This document shows, one piece after another, positions 35,221 to 48,536 of a stretch of DNA of 64,000 bases. The DNA is taken from contig QNQO01006987.1 of assembly GCA_003290165.1 (NCBI GenBank), forward strand, positions 843,646 to 907,645. Direction: 5' to 3'. The position numbers were made by a program, and so were the translations under genes. The stretch is from Berberis thunbergii (Eukaryota > Streptophyta > Magnoliopsida > Ranunculales > Berberidaceae). The notes beneath the pieces are model-generated. The model worked only from the letters and a program-made list of their open reading frames with translations. It searched no databases and had not been told where the DNA came from. Every line of letters starts with the position of its first letter. Within the stretch, counting starts at the first letter, position 1.

Positions 35221-37689
35221 GGTGTTATCAATCCATGGTGGTGATCATTGAAGCCCTAAGATTTTCTCTTTCAAGGTTCCATCATAAGCCAAATTTACAT
35301 TTGCTTTATTTTTTTAAAATGTTTTTTAAAACCTCATTTTCTAATTAGGTTAAGTATTTTAAGTTGATTTCCAAAACTAGTTTTCCAAACTTTAGCCCTT
35401 ATTGTAGGATTCAACTCATACTTGCCAATTTCTAACTCAATAGATATCCATACACTTGCAATATAATTTGAGATAAATCAAATTTTTGCAACCGATTTCG
35501 AAAAAGACAATGAAAAACAAGTTTTAAAACTCAACTTTTAATGGTTATCACTAGTGCAATTTAGGTGTATTTAATAATTTAGGAGTTAGTTGTAAGTCTA
35601 AAATTCAGAATTTGTACATTCATGCATTTTTCATGCTAATTCAAACTTAAATTTAAAAAATTTCTTGTAAATATACATGGTTGAAGCTTTAAGGAACATC
35701 TTTCCAATTGCTAATTTCTTTAATACTTTGGGTGATATGATTTTTGTCCTGATATTTGGATTGCTGCAAAAGACATATGTTTGGACGTTGTCTACTGATT
35801 GAAATTTGTGTTTTGAGTTCTTCAAAACTCTAGAATGTTTTCTATTTAATCTAGTTTTTTATTCATCTTTTGGTTTTTATTTAGATAAGTGGTTAACTCA
35901 AAATTTGAACTGCTGTAAGATCCATACATCTAGAATTTGCCCCATTTATCTGAGTTCACATCAAGTTTTCTCACGTCTTTGATTGTGGAATGATTTTGTA
36001 ATATTTGTTTAGCAAAACTTTACTCTATTGGAAATATTTTTATATTTTTATTTCATTAAGTATTGAGCTCTGAATGATTTTTCTAAGACAGTGTGTCAGA
36101 TTTGAAAAAAAATTTGGATTTCATTGGTTTCTTTAAACTTGTGTGAACTTGAGTTCTCGACTAATTGCTTTGTTTCAAAGGCTACGAATCATTCTCCTAA
36201 GTTAACTTTTCAGGTTATACACAAGAAAACACTTGACAAAGAGCTTTGTTGAACTTATTTAACAATGGAGGACACTTGGAACATAACTTAGGACATTTTT
36301 CTTCAAGTAATTGAAGACTTTAATTTGTACTAATTAAAAACATAGTCCCAGATACAATCGAAAGTCAAGGATGGTCAAAGCTTCTTTGCAGAGGTGATCA
36401 AGCTCTTTGCCTTGCCATGCCAGGTACTCCTGGGGATGATTGAAGTGTAGGTGACACTTCCCCTTGGTTGACATCAATTGTTTCATACCCACCATTGAGT
36501 GAGAGGTACCTCTTTCAACCTACTTCCAACCTCACACAAGAAGTGTTTCTTAAATACTTTTGTGTGCTTAATTTTGTATGATATCGCAAAAATAAGTAAG
36601 ATAGGTCTTTTTGGTTTAATTTGAGCCTAGTAGCATACCCTATGTGTTTGTTTACCCTTGAAACCAATTTGAAGCCTGTTATGATATCTTTTTTTATTGT
36701 TTAGCCCATTAACCCCAATTCATCCCACTGATTAATTACACAATTATGTCTAACACGTCCTTTGCTTTGATAAAGGTTAGGGATGAGTTATCACATAAAG
36801 ATTTCACTAGAGAATATTTGTACTCCATAGTACCTTACAGAGAGCCTCAATATCCAATACAATTTTATACATAACTACCAAAAAAAAGTTTCAAAAATCA
36901 ATTAGTACATATTTACTATCAATAAGAATGTTAGAAGTAAACCTTACACTTAACTTAGAATACCTCTTTCTCAAGTGCATATTCTTTATCCTCATCCTTC
37001 ATTGGTTACCCTTGTCTAAGCCCCATTACATCCTAGTCAAGATCATACTCTGATCCTTTGAATGGTATTGTCGGATTGTGGATAGTAAATGAAGTAACGT
37101 TCTGGTGAATGATTCAACATTCTCAATGGATGATATTCCTTTTGGAGATTACATTTCATAAACTCTTGATTGTTTATACTTTGCTTAGTATATGAAGTAT
37201 CTTATATTCGTATCTCATCATATTCACATACATTGAGAAAAATTAGCCAAATCTTTAAGTGATTCATTCTGAGTGGTTATATTACTTTGTGAGATTTGAA
37301 GTCAAAACAAAATTTCCCTTAGGTAATCATGTGATAGGTCCACTCTAAACTAAATTTTGAAACAAGTATGCTAGTAAGTGCGCTCTTATTGTAAACCTAA
37401 TGATAATCTTTGACTTATGGGGAATGCTACTCATGTCTATTTTAGACTTAATATTAGGCAATTAGGTTTGATGACTAGGTATTCTATTTGAGGAAAAATT
37501 AAGAAATGATTACCTAGAACGTGGTTTATAGTCTCAAATCTTGAGTATCACCGATGTTTGTGGGGAAACCTAGGGGTTTAAAGGCTTATTACATATGCTA
37601 AATGTAATTGCGATGCTGCAAAAGTAAGTTAGTTTTTAGTCTTTTTTTTTTTTTTGCTTGAGGACTAGCAAAATGTAAATTTTAGGGAA
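35221..37689. other. No gene recognised
   Basis: About 2.5 kb of AT-rich DNA. It has only short, compositionally random frames, and I see no transposon ends. Confidence 0.5.
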
Positions 37690-37990
37690 TTGATAAGCAT
37701 ATGAATGTGACATTTTATACTCCTAAACATACAAATCCTATGTCCAATTATATAATACCAATCAGAAGAAGAGTGTGAATCAAAAGAAGAGTATCAACCA
37801 ATGATGAAAGAAGTTGAAGAGAGGGAAGCTTTTTTGAAATGGGGGAGATATTTATTTGTGAACCCTTAAGAATATCCCCGAAAGTCGAAACACATTTATA
37901 TATAGATGAAAATTTGAAATTAGCATTTATCTTTTAGTAAGGGTATTGTGGTACTTTAAAAGGGAACGTGTTTGCATTTGACCCATTTAA
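37690..37990 (+). repeat. Dispersed repeat copy 2, unoccupied equivalent of the element E site
   Basis: Positions 37797-37830 (ATGATGAAAGAAGTTGAAGA followed by GAGGGAAG) match 23941-23964 joined to 25868 onward, without element E between them. Downstream phrases up to CATTTGACCCATT also match copy 1. Copy 2 carries only one AGG at the join. Confidence 0.75.
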
Positions 37991-38469
37991 CATCATGTTA
38001 ATTATTTCATCTTGTTTGTAAGGTTGTAACTAAATACGATATTAATGGAGGTGTGGCGAAAAACAAAACTTATAGACTCTTCTTCTGACTTAGAATTAAT
38101 ATTCTCTTGTTCTGAATTTTATCTCATTATTTTCTAATTCTATGTCAACATTACATTCATTTTTCTTCTCTCACAGTAGATTTCATTAACCTGAGATGAT
38201 GAACACTGAAAAGCTTTAGGGATGATGAACACACACACGCACACAATTTTCTTACTAATAACTTGAATTAGTCCTGGCATGTTAGCTAATTTAGTTTAAT
38301 CAAGTAATGTCGTGTGATTAAAACACTATGCTTACTCTATCTCAACCTCAAGACTCACACAACAATGGTCCTCGCACATATGCACACACCGGTAACCTCG
38401 ATCTTTACTCAAACTAAATTTAATTAACAAGGTCAAACTTAATCATGACACTAACACTCCTATTAAGCA

Positions 38470-38520
38470 AAAATGAGCGACTGGTCTGATACCATTTGTT
38501 GTAAAAATCTTGAGAAAAAC
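38470..38520 (-). promoter_or_regulatory. Possible copia-type LTR end and primer-binding site
   Basis: On the minus strand TTTTACAACA is followed by AATGGTATCAGACCAG, resembling an LTR end plus the initiator-methionine tRNA primer site TGGTATCAGA. The LTR would lie to the right, starting near 38498 on the plus strand. I could not find its other end or any pol gene. Confidence 0.4.
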
Positions 38521-41296
38521 ACAAAATGAGAGTGGAAGGTGATAAAACTCCAATTGTATATGTTAGAGAAGTTTCAAGCGGGGTTTTTAAATATTATTTT
38601 TAGAGAATGAAAGAAATTAAAAAGGATTTGTCGGGATTCTTACTCTTTGGAGTTTTTGGATAAGTTTTGATGACCAAAAAAGTATTTTCTTTGCTTTGTC
38701 ACGCAACACGGGGTGTATCTATGAATCACAATTTGTAAGTTTGTCAGTTAGAAATTCTAAAACTCTACTCTGACTTTATATTAAAATGATTCTATATACT
38801 ACAAAATCACAATTATAATTAGCATTGCATGCAGGTTGGGTTGATCAGAATTTTTGCTTGTGACTACAAAATCTTTGGATATTTTCTCTGTGTCTTGCCA
38901 CCCTTTATCCCGAGTTTAATTATATGTTTCGGTAGCATATCCAGCCTGACTTATGGCCTTAGTTTTTACGTTTCTAAAAGCTCTAATTAGTGGCATCGGT
39001 TAAGCATTTTGATTTATTGGATTAGTATGGTCGGGCATACTACTTTTGCCTATAAGGCTATAACCAACTTGAATTCTACTAAAAAAAAAAAGGAAATATT
39101 TTTACACATGTCCAATGATGAGGGAACACTAAAGGAGGTGGTTCCCGCATCATTTGAGTTATGTTAGCAGCTTTATCAAAAGGGACAATTCAAAACACAA
39201 AATTGATGGTAATTTTATGATTTTTAATCAAATACTTTTTAAACAAGAACACTTTATGTAGAGAACTCTGATGATGAGGGAAACACGCTATCGAATAGAT
39301 GATGACACTATTTCCCTTTAACTCGTAGAGACGATGAAACACAATGAAGAAAGAGAAGAGAGATGGAGAGCTTAGGCTACTTGTTTTATCACACCATCAC
39401 GCTATTAAGAGGAGCAAGGAAAGATGAAGCTTTTCATGGGGTCGTACAGAATAAGTCTAACAAGACTAGTAGTGACATCACTCCCTTTTTGGACATCATC
39501 TATACTTTATAATGAGGTTTGCCTTTAGTAACAGTGTTTTTGTCTTGATTTTTGAAATGCTCCAAATCCTCTCTTAATTTTATTTTATTTATAGAAAAAT
39601 CAATAGTTAGGTAAATAGTGACTAAGGTTATTTTGGTCATTTTAAATTACACATATATAATATTTTTCTTTCAAATTTAGATTATTTACGATAAAAACTT
39701 GACCCTCTCAAATATTGTTAATTATAGCTAAGTCCTTTATATAATTTATTTAAAGCCTTTAAGTATTTGTAAACTATACATAAGTCTTTAAATGTTTGGA
39801 ATTTCAATAATAATTTTTATTTCGCCTTCTAAAACTCGTGCTATTTACATTTTAACCCATCACTTTTAAAAAATTATAATTACACTCAAGGTCCTAACAT
39901 AATTAATTTAAAGCCCTCAAATTATGTATAAATTATAAAAATGCCTTAACATCTATTTTTTTTTATTTTCAACCAGTCAGCCGTGTAAACATTCATTAAT
40001 TATACCTATGCCCTATCTATAATTTATTTCAAGTCCTCCAACTATTTAGAAATTATAAAACAACTCTAAATAATTTATTTCTAAATAATTGGAGGGCTTG
40101 AATGATTAAATAAACTAAGGGAAGAAAAAATGATAAACGTATAAAGAAGCCTTTATCCATGCATGATCCTCATTTTCTTTCATTCTGTATACTATAGCAT
40201 CCATAGGCTTAAGTGGATTTTTTTTGTATAATAATTTATAGTTTTATAAAAGTTAAGCATAATTGTATATAAATTATTTCCAATTCAATGCCAAGATCCA
40301 TAAGCAAAATGAATTAAAAAAAACTATAGCCTTAAAATTTTTATTATTTTAAAATTTAAAAAAATAAAAATAAATAGTTCGAATACTCGCACAGACGGAC
40401 ACTTAGCCTGACTGCAGTATATATTGCAACAACCTTCACGCCTATATACATAAAACACATGATACTGCACAAGGTGGTGGTGTCACCTCTTTCTATAAGA
40501 GCACGAGTCAAACACCACTTAGCATGTTGTGTCAAGGAGGTGGACATACATACACACTCATGCAAGACCACCGCACTAACCATAACATTGGTTTCCTACT
40601 CGCTTGGACTAATCCATTTTGAGTGATTCTAGATGTTGAGGAAACTAGCGAGGGAATTGGTGAGGGATGGTGCCTCGCACGTGCCCGACCATTGTTTCAA
40701 AAAAAAAAAAGGGGAAAGTTTTTTGAATTTCATTGCTGAAATTTAAGAGGGAGGGAGGGACTAAAAAACAGAGAGAGAAGAGAAGAGAAGAAATAAGGAA
40801 GACCTCTCCCCAAACCCATCTCCATAGAGAAGAAATCAGAAGAGAAGAGAAGATGAAGCTCTCCCTCTCCCCAAACTCGACAGAGAAGAGAAAGCTCTGT
40901 TTTGAAATAGTAACAGAGCTTTCTACATAAGTATTGGTTTGGCTGAATTACATGTTTTGTTGTCTTTGCAAGTTTGCATATATATCATGAACTGTGTTGT
41001 GTGTGGGGTTAGAGATCCCCTTTGCAGATATATACCTGTCTGGCTTGAGTAATTCCATATTGTAGATTGCATGTCTATGGCCAATGGGACGGTAAGTCAT
41101 CCGCTGACTTGCACTTTGCATTAGACCATCTCACTATTTTTTTCTCTCCTTTTCACTGCTTTGAACTACACTAAAATGGAAATTCTTATTTCTAAATTAT
41201 GTCTGAACTGCTGGTAACACCAACAAGGAGAAAAGAACTGTAGGAAAAATGAATGTCAGGTCACTAGAAAAAAGTACAAGATGACATGAAACTGTA
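38521..41296. other. No gene recognised; low-complexity patches
   Basis: AT-rich, with a CA run near 38231, A-rich runs near 39081 and 40700, and a purine-rich GAGAAGA tract at 40760-40900. Short frames in the purine tract are composition artefacts. Confidence 0.5.
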
Positions 41297-41593
41297 TCAA
41301 CTATGCAAAGTTTTTAGAAGTATCGGAAGGCCAAACTGTGGTTGTAATGTGAGGTAGTTTATTGGTACATGCTTGTAATTGAGTGATAGAGAACAAGAGT
41401 ATCTTTGAAGGATTATGGTAAGCACCAACTTGGCTTCCAGCATTGCAAATTTCTGACCAACACACGCTCTTGGACCCATGGAGAATGCAAGTAGAACATC
41501 TGGATGTGTAGCCGCATTTGAGATCCCATCTGCAAATCTCATAGGATTGAACTTGTTTGCATCTTCGCCCCAGTACTTCTTGTCAATGTGAAG
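41297..41593 (-). pseudogene. Cytochrome P450 C-terminal fragment (CYP714/CYP72-clan-like)
   Basis: The minus-strand frame reads [20 protein letters not shown] then [20 protein letters not shown] and [12 protein letters not shown] followed by a stop. It contains the heme-binding loop [10 protein letters not shown] (consensus FxxGxRxCxG) with its cysteine ligand, and a normal C-terminus. Homology stops near 41593, and no upstream P450 helices (AGxDTT, ExxR) are present. It lies about 750 bp outside the left end of element C. It may be a truncated gene or a piece of an older captured segment. Confidence 0.85.
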
Positions 41594-42338
41594 ATTAAGA
41601 GAAATTGCAATGTGTGGCTATGGTGGGTGATGATGCTCCCAATTAACTTCTTCAACCTTTTCTTTGGTTATGTTGTTTTTGTGTTAAAGAGGATCAGAAC
41701 TTTCAAACTGTATAATCAGGATAAAAGATTTCCTATTTCATTTTCATTTTCATTTTCCTTTTCATTATCTGTTTTACTGCCATTACATATTTTGAGTTCA
41801 GACTCTTTGACTTCAGTAACATGTGTCTCAAAAGTGTGGAGTAGGTTACATAGCCTACTAGTGATACATCTTAAACTTTTTACAGAACATCCATAAAGAA
41901 GTTGCCATTGAAGCGCAAACTTTTCTGCTACCATTATCCAAACGCATGAAGTTTCACTCATGATGTACAAATACGTGATACTTTTTCTCCTTTAAATGTT
42001 CAGTACTGAATGAAGTAGTTTTAGTTTTTCCATCTTATCTTCCATATAACTCTAAACATCTTTCTGGTGCGATTGATAAGGAGTTCGATAGCTAGATTCA
42101 AAAAGGGCTAGCTACTAACCCCACATATATGTATGTTTGAAATGAGATATCGATCGATCTCTTGGTCTGTTTCGGCACAAAAACAAGCAATTTAACAACT
42201 TACTTGTGAAATGTATACCTAAAAAACACAAACGATTTAAGTTTCCCCATGTTACAGTCTTATCTTTTGCGTTCTGCATGTGTGGTCCTTGAATAAGCCA
42301 CACAACACTTCAATATCAAACACATTGATCATAATAAT
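41594..42338. other. No gene recognised
   Basis: AT-rich flank between the P450 fragment and the ATT target duplication of element C. A TTTTCATTTTCATT run occurs at 41740-41768. Confidence 0.5.
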
Positions 42339-42341
42339 ATT

Positions 42342-42354
42342 CACTACACCAAAA
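42342..42354 (+). repeat. Terminal inverted repeat of element C (3' end)
   Basis: CACTACACCAAAA, preceded by ATT. It is followed by AATACCCATTAGC rather than the TTTAGCTAC seen at the 5' ends. Confidence 0.96.
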
Positions 42355-42359
42355 ATACC

Positions 42360-42770
42360 CATTAGCAACGGTTTTAAACTGTGGGGGTAACCCATTGTCA
42401 CGGCTTAGAGCCGTGGGCTGTAGAGGCATCGCTAAATCCCCAGTAACGGCTGAAAATCGTGGCAAAAATATTAGCAACGGTTTTATGTTTGAGGACGGTT
42501 GATGATTTAGCCATGGTTATAAACCGTTGCAAAAATGTTAGCCACGATTTTACGCCGTGACCAGAAGTAGCCACGGCTTAAAACCGTTGCAAGTTATGGC
42601 CACGATTCTAAGCCGTTGCAATAGTTTTAGCAACGGTTTTAAGCCGTGGCCAGTACTAGCCACGGTTATAAGCCGTGGCAAGGTATGGCCACGGTTCTTA
42701 GTCGTTGCAATAATTAGCCACGGTTTTAAGCCGTGGCAATTTTTTTTTTTGGTCACGGTGTTAAGCCAAT
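42360..42770. repeat. Subterminal palindromic repeats of element C, 3' side
   Basis: About twelve units such as GCAACGGTTTTAAGCCGTGGC and GCCACGGTTATAAGCCGTGG, in the same style as those of element A. Each is an imperfect palindrome able to fold into a short hairpin. Confidence 0.93.
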
Positions 42771-43914
42771 GCAGTTCTACTGACAGTGATGCAATACAGG
42801 CAATGAAGAGAAATTACAGACTGAAGAACTTGTAATTGTAATTCTGGATTGATGACAGTAAATGGAATGGATTTTATTCAATAAGATAGCTAATTCGAGA
42901 TAGCTAATCTCCTGTAGAGCAAATGCTCAAGTGTACAATTTTCTTACAAATCAAATGAATCCCTTTTTCTCTCTTATGCTTTCTTATTTGCTGTTAACAG
43001 AAATCCTTCCTAAACAACATTACATGTAACAACATAGCACTCTGCAACATATAGCAACCTGCTCCCTTTAGTAACAGCACTTGTGTTAGCAGCCTGCATT
43101 CCATTCATGCACAAAAGAGATGAGGGTGATAATATGAAACTGTGTTTAGTTAAATTGCTTATACTATTTTATGATGTTTTATAGTTTTTATATATAAAAT
43201 GTTGCTTTAAAGCCAATTCTTCTATATATAATATGATGGAGTAATACATGCATTATACTGCATTGCAGCACAAACATTATGTATACTGAAATGCATCTTG
43301 GAATCTCGACGCATACTGGCGGCATTGTATTAATAAAAAATTATAATATTTATTTCATGCTTTGAACAACCCCTACAGACCATAAACAAAAACATATTAA
43401 AATATAACCATGATAAAAAAAATTTTTACATGCATTGTAAGAATTATAATATTTATTTCATGCTTTTAATGGAACCTGAGATCTTGCTAACATAAGTACA
43501 GTGATGATGGATCGATTGCTAACATAAGTTAGTCACATTATTCATCCAAGCATGTTTAGTGTTTATGAAGTAACTCATTTAAACGATACAAATCATAATT
43601 TGATATCTTGAATTGTAATTCGTATTTTCTTACATCATGTTTATCCTTCAGTCCTTTAATTGCATTCGTTAGTTGTTTACAAACAATAAAAAGAAGCATG
43701 TTCCATGTTCTATCTTTTGTTCTATCTTCAGAAAACTTATTATTTAAAAATCCGATGGATGAAATTAACCCCTCAAGCAAAGCACAGACTTCATTTTTTG
43801 AATAATAAGTTTTAACCTTTTAGCTACCAGCACTATTTAATAATAAATTCAAAGAGAATAACATTATTAAGATGTTCATGATACTAGTACAATAAGTCCA
43901 TAATCTACAGGTAC
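42771..43914. other. Non-coding 3' part of element C
   Basis: No exon was recognised. The frame at 43556-43780 (minus) contains RYELQFKISNYDLYRLNELL with a stop, but I know no family for it; it might be the tail of a captured gene. Confidence 0.4.
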
Positions 43915-44333
43915 CTTTCCACAGAGTGGCATGTTTCACTCCTTTCCATCCACTCGTAGATACAACCAAAGTGAAAGTGATGAGAACATTGTGTAATGAT
44001 CTTAGGATTTTCAGGAGTATATTCTGCACAAAGAAATACAAACAGATAAAAGATAAGATAAATGCAATATTCCTTAACAGTGGCCAATCTAAATAAATCC
44101 TATAAAAGTTTTGACTGCAAGTGAGCATCTAAACCAAGTTTTGACTGCAAGTGAAAATTAAAGATTTGTAGTAGTAGTAGTAGTAGTAGAAGTCAATGAG
44201 TGATAAATGAGAATGAAAAAAACACAATACCAATTGAGGAGTGATAAATGAGATTAGGAGATTCTGGTTCCAATTGAGGATTCAGAGCTGATCCTGAGTC
44301 AGTACTCTCCTCCTCACCTGTTGTTGAACTCCC
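43915..44333 (-). pseudogene. Captured RING-H2 E3 ubiquitin ligase fragment
   Basis: Exon 44023-43915 encodes EYTPENPKIITQCSHHFHFG then CIYEWMERSETCH, matching plant RING-H2 ligases of the At3g02290 type (CSHHFHLxCIYEWMERSExCPxC). The last zinc-ligand pair CPxC is lost: a 1-bp deletion turns Cys-Pro-Val-Cys into Cys-His-Ser-Val. An upstream segment near 44333-44240 with acidic and serine-rich coding (STTGEEESTDSGS) is probably the preceding exon, which places this fragment in the sense direction of element C. A functional RING cannot form. Confidence 0.85.
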
Positions 44334-44335
44334 CT

Positions 44336-44835
44336 AATAAAATCTTAAAACTATCAAATGAAATATGTAGAAAGTTACCTCTCCATTTTCATTAGAATTC
44401 AACTGAACAACAATTAGTCCTTTATAAAATTTCACTCTTTTATTAGCATAATGCCCCTCATAAAGGCAGATACACTAAGGGTGAAAAGCTGATAGACTGC
44501 AAAAGAAATTTCTATCTTAGAAACATTTTATCTTTTTTCAAATTGTAGAACAAAGATTGCCTGAAAGAAAGAATCTAGTTTGTTTATAGTTTTTACTCAA
44601 GTATAATAACTGTGACCTGATTTCGAAACTAAAGAAGTCTTTGCGCCAGATACAAGTCATATTGCAGAGATTGAAACAATGACTCATGAAGGAGAGTCCA
44701 TATCTCCGATTTTATGGACTTCAACAAATACCAATGCATGCAAACCCTTTTAAACTTTATAATTATAAAGACTAGCTACGATGAATAATCTAATTTAATC
44801 AAGAGAGGGGCTTAAAAATAGGTTGTGGAACTTAC
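44336..44835. other. Intron or spacer in element C
   Basis: No exon was recognised between the MDAR and RING fragments. Confidence 0.4.
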
Positions 44836-46131
<1,296 letters not shown>

Positions 46132-46197
46132 CTAATCAAGAAGATCAGAATAGTACAAGAAAATTAGACGAAACAGAAAAAACAAAAAAGTATATAC

Positions 46198-46254
46198 CCT
46201 TGTGGAACAAAATTTAGCAACCTTGTCATGTGGTGCTTTTGGTACAGCAAAACC
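46198..46254 (-). pseudogene. Captured exon, gene not recognised
   Basis: 57 bp between AG and GT, open in frame, encoding GFAVPKAPHDKVAKFCSTR. Length is a multiple of three. I do not recognise the family. It lies between the MDAR exons and the H+-ATPase-like exon, in the same orientation. Confidence 0.4.
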
Positions 46255-46720
46255 CTGAAAAGTTACACGCAAGCATTTAGAAACTCTGGCAAGCATTTAA
46301 CTAAGATATCCCATACCTTTAGACCAAACCAATAACCGTCTCAGAATGAACTACAAAACACAGATATAGGGACTATCAAATCATAAATGAATAACCCTTT
46401 CACACGTATTTTTCTCCAGGTTCAATGATCACTACTTAGAGCAGTCTTTTCATGAAGGTTAATACTATAGACATAATTAGTCCCACATTAGAGATCAATA
46501 TTTTATAGCTATAGTTGTGGATAAAACATACCTTAAATCCAATTTTGTTATTGGACTGTTAGGCGAAGATATAAAGAAGAAAAATCCATTCATTAGAACC
46601 ACAAGTTGGTATCCAACTTGAGATACATTTTATTGTTTCCTCTTCCTAAATAGGCAAAAAGCTTTGTCCAAAAGCAACCTTCATAATAACCCAAAGGAAA
46701 AGAAGAAAATAGAACCATAC

Positions 46721-46762
46721 CTTCTGATCCCAATCAGCATAAACCGCAATAAGAGTAGCAAT
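46721..46762 (-). pseudogene. Possible captured exon of a plasma-membrane H+-ATPase
   Basis: 42 bp with AG and GT borders encodes IATLIAVYADWDQK. The first 11 residues equal a transmembrane segment signature of plant P-type H+-ATPases (ATLIAVYADW); the last three do not. The match is short, so the assignment is tentative. Confidence 0.42.
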
Positions 46763-46977
46763 CTGTACATGAAAAAGTCGATAAGCCCAAAAAAAGAAAA
46801 AATTAGAAAGGAAGCAAGATTTGCCTGATACAAATTACTTACCAACTATGCAACCAAGAAAGCCACAACAATCAAAAGACTAGGACGCTCACGAAAAGAC
46901 CAACTACGTGATCGTGTCACAAAGATGAGGGCCTGGCTGATTGTGCTTACTTGCAGGTATATTGCTGATGCAAGCCT

Positions 46978-47018
46978 TCTTATGTCAGGTACTTGCAGGT
47001 ATAGGGCCTGACATAAGA
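46978..47018. repeat. Perfect 12-bp inverted repeat
   Basis: TCTTATGTCAGG at 46978-46989 and CCTGACATAAGA at 47007-47018 form a hairpin with a 17-base loop that contains TACTTGCAGGTAT. The loop motif also occurs upstream near 46949-46960. Confidence 0.75.
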
Positions 47019-47115
47019 ATGACACTAATGGGACATAATGGATACACTCAACACACAAGTCAACTACAAAAATTACTTCCCATGCAAGCAATTATGTGAA
47101 GAAATGTGCCCTCAC

Positions 47116-47218
47116 CTTGCATTGAAATACTTTTCTTGCTGCGGTTTTCAAAATTGCTGAAGCAAGCTTTCATAGATTCAGTTGCCTGCTTCTGAGCTGT
47201 AGAAAACTGTTTAGCTTT
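47116..47218 (-). pseudogene. Captured exon, gene not recognised
   Basis: 103 bp with AG acceptor and GTGAGG donor, fully open, encoding KAKQFSTAQKQATESMKACF then SNFENRSKKSISMQ. It is hydrophilic and probably helical. I do not recognise the family. Confidence 0.4.
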
Positions 47219-47786
47219 CTACAAAGGAAAATGGTAGTAAAACAATCCATCTCAGTTCGCTCATATTACCCCATAGATATCAGCATTCAAATTGACAAAA
47301 GATACTCCTGAATCTATTTAGTATAACAAACCAATATTACAAATGAAAAGTAACAAACCAGTATTACAAATGAAAAGTAACAAACCATGTCCTTCATTTG
47401 AATCTATCTAAAGCCATGTCTTCTAAAGCAAACTAATCAGAAATGAGGTTCACTAAAACATACCTGCTCCTCGAAAACTCTTGAGAGATGCAAAGCTTAT
47501 TTATTGTAGTCTATCATATAAATTCATCAAATTTTCAAAAATATTAAATATGTAAACATTTCCTTTTTAACAGTTATCCTGCTTAACAGATAAGTATTTT
47601 GCCTAAATGAACAACATTATGGCCTTGAAGTTCAAAAAACAATAAATAAAATATACCCTTGGGTTTTCAACCCCAAGCTAATGGATCACATGCCATCCAT
47701 CTGAAGATGTAATAAAACTTGATATGTATCATAACATTTGAAAAGTGTAGCCATGAATATAATTCAATGGTTAGTTTTTCAATTAC
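47219..47786. other. Intron or spacer in element C
   Basis: No exon was recognised. A 28-bp imperfect tandem duplication (AAATGAAAAGTAACAAACCA) is present at about 47340-47387. Confidence 0.45.
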
Positions 47787-47891
47787 CTCATCAAATGCCT
47801 CAAATTTGTCGATACTTGGTTGATGGATAGTGCAAACTATTGTCCTTCTTGTGCCAACAACATTCTTTACTGCACGTATAACAATAGCTGC
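47787..47891 (-). pseudogene. Captured exon of a PDR-type ABCG transporter
   Basis: 105 bp with intact AG and GT borders encodes [20 protein letters not shown] then [15 protein letters not shown]. This is the D-loop to H-loop stretch (TIHQPS, switch histidine) of the first nucleotide-binding domain of full-size plant ABCG/PDR transporters, which export compounds across the plasma membrane. Only this exon is recognised. Orientation is sense to element C. Confidence 0.9.
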
Positions 47892-48225
47892 CTATCATTT
47901 TACAGTTGAAAATAGACGAATGAGGAATGAAATTAACAAAAAATCAATGTATTTACTTGTAATTTATAAAAACTATTCCCATTTACGTGCAATGAAATCA
48001 ACTCCTAAAGTTTGTAATTGTTTTGGTAGGTCTTAACCTGACCATTAACTATTTTCTAATTACTGACTTCCCGAATTTGTTTCAATTAGATATATTTTGC
48101 AGAATAAGAAATTTCTGCTAGCTAAAGTGTGAGTACGACACCTCCCCTTCCAGCTAAAAAAAACCTCAACCTGAACAAGGGTAATTAAAAAACGTCTCTG
48201 TGCATGTTGAAAGAACCATAACATT

Positions 48226-48344
48226 ATAACGTGTAAAGACAAGGTTGCCTCAAGAGTGATTAGAACAACATTTGGAGGTAAATAATAGTTAGGATCCATG
48301 GCAGTTGCATTAGTCACATGAGAAGCCTTCCAGTCTTCAATTTT
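48226..48344 (-). pseudogene. Captured exon, gene not recognised
   Basis: It begins after TTGCAG and encodes KIEDWKASHVTNATAMDPNY then YLPPNVVLITLEATLSL. It is open and looks like conserved protein, with a possible membrane stretch after it. The 3' limit is uncertain. I do not recognise the family. Confidence 0.4.
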
Positions 48345-48536
48345 CTGCAAGTCAATTGTAAGTTTAGAAGATTACAATGTTAGAAAAGGGATTTCCTGGA
48401 ATAGTTAAGCTTATAAGTTAATCAAAATCAAGTCTAATATTTAGTAATATGAATATATAAATACATAAACAATACAACAAATAGAAATGGGTAAGAATAG
48501 AGAAAGAGATGCTGAAGCTGGCTGTGGCCTCCAAGG

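Noticed and set aside
40733..40930. Lys/Arg/Glu-rich frame
   Set aside because: Purine-rich low-complexity DNA without any domain or splice context.
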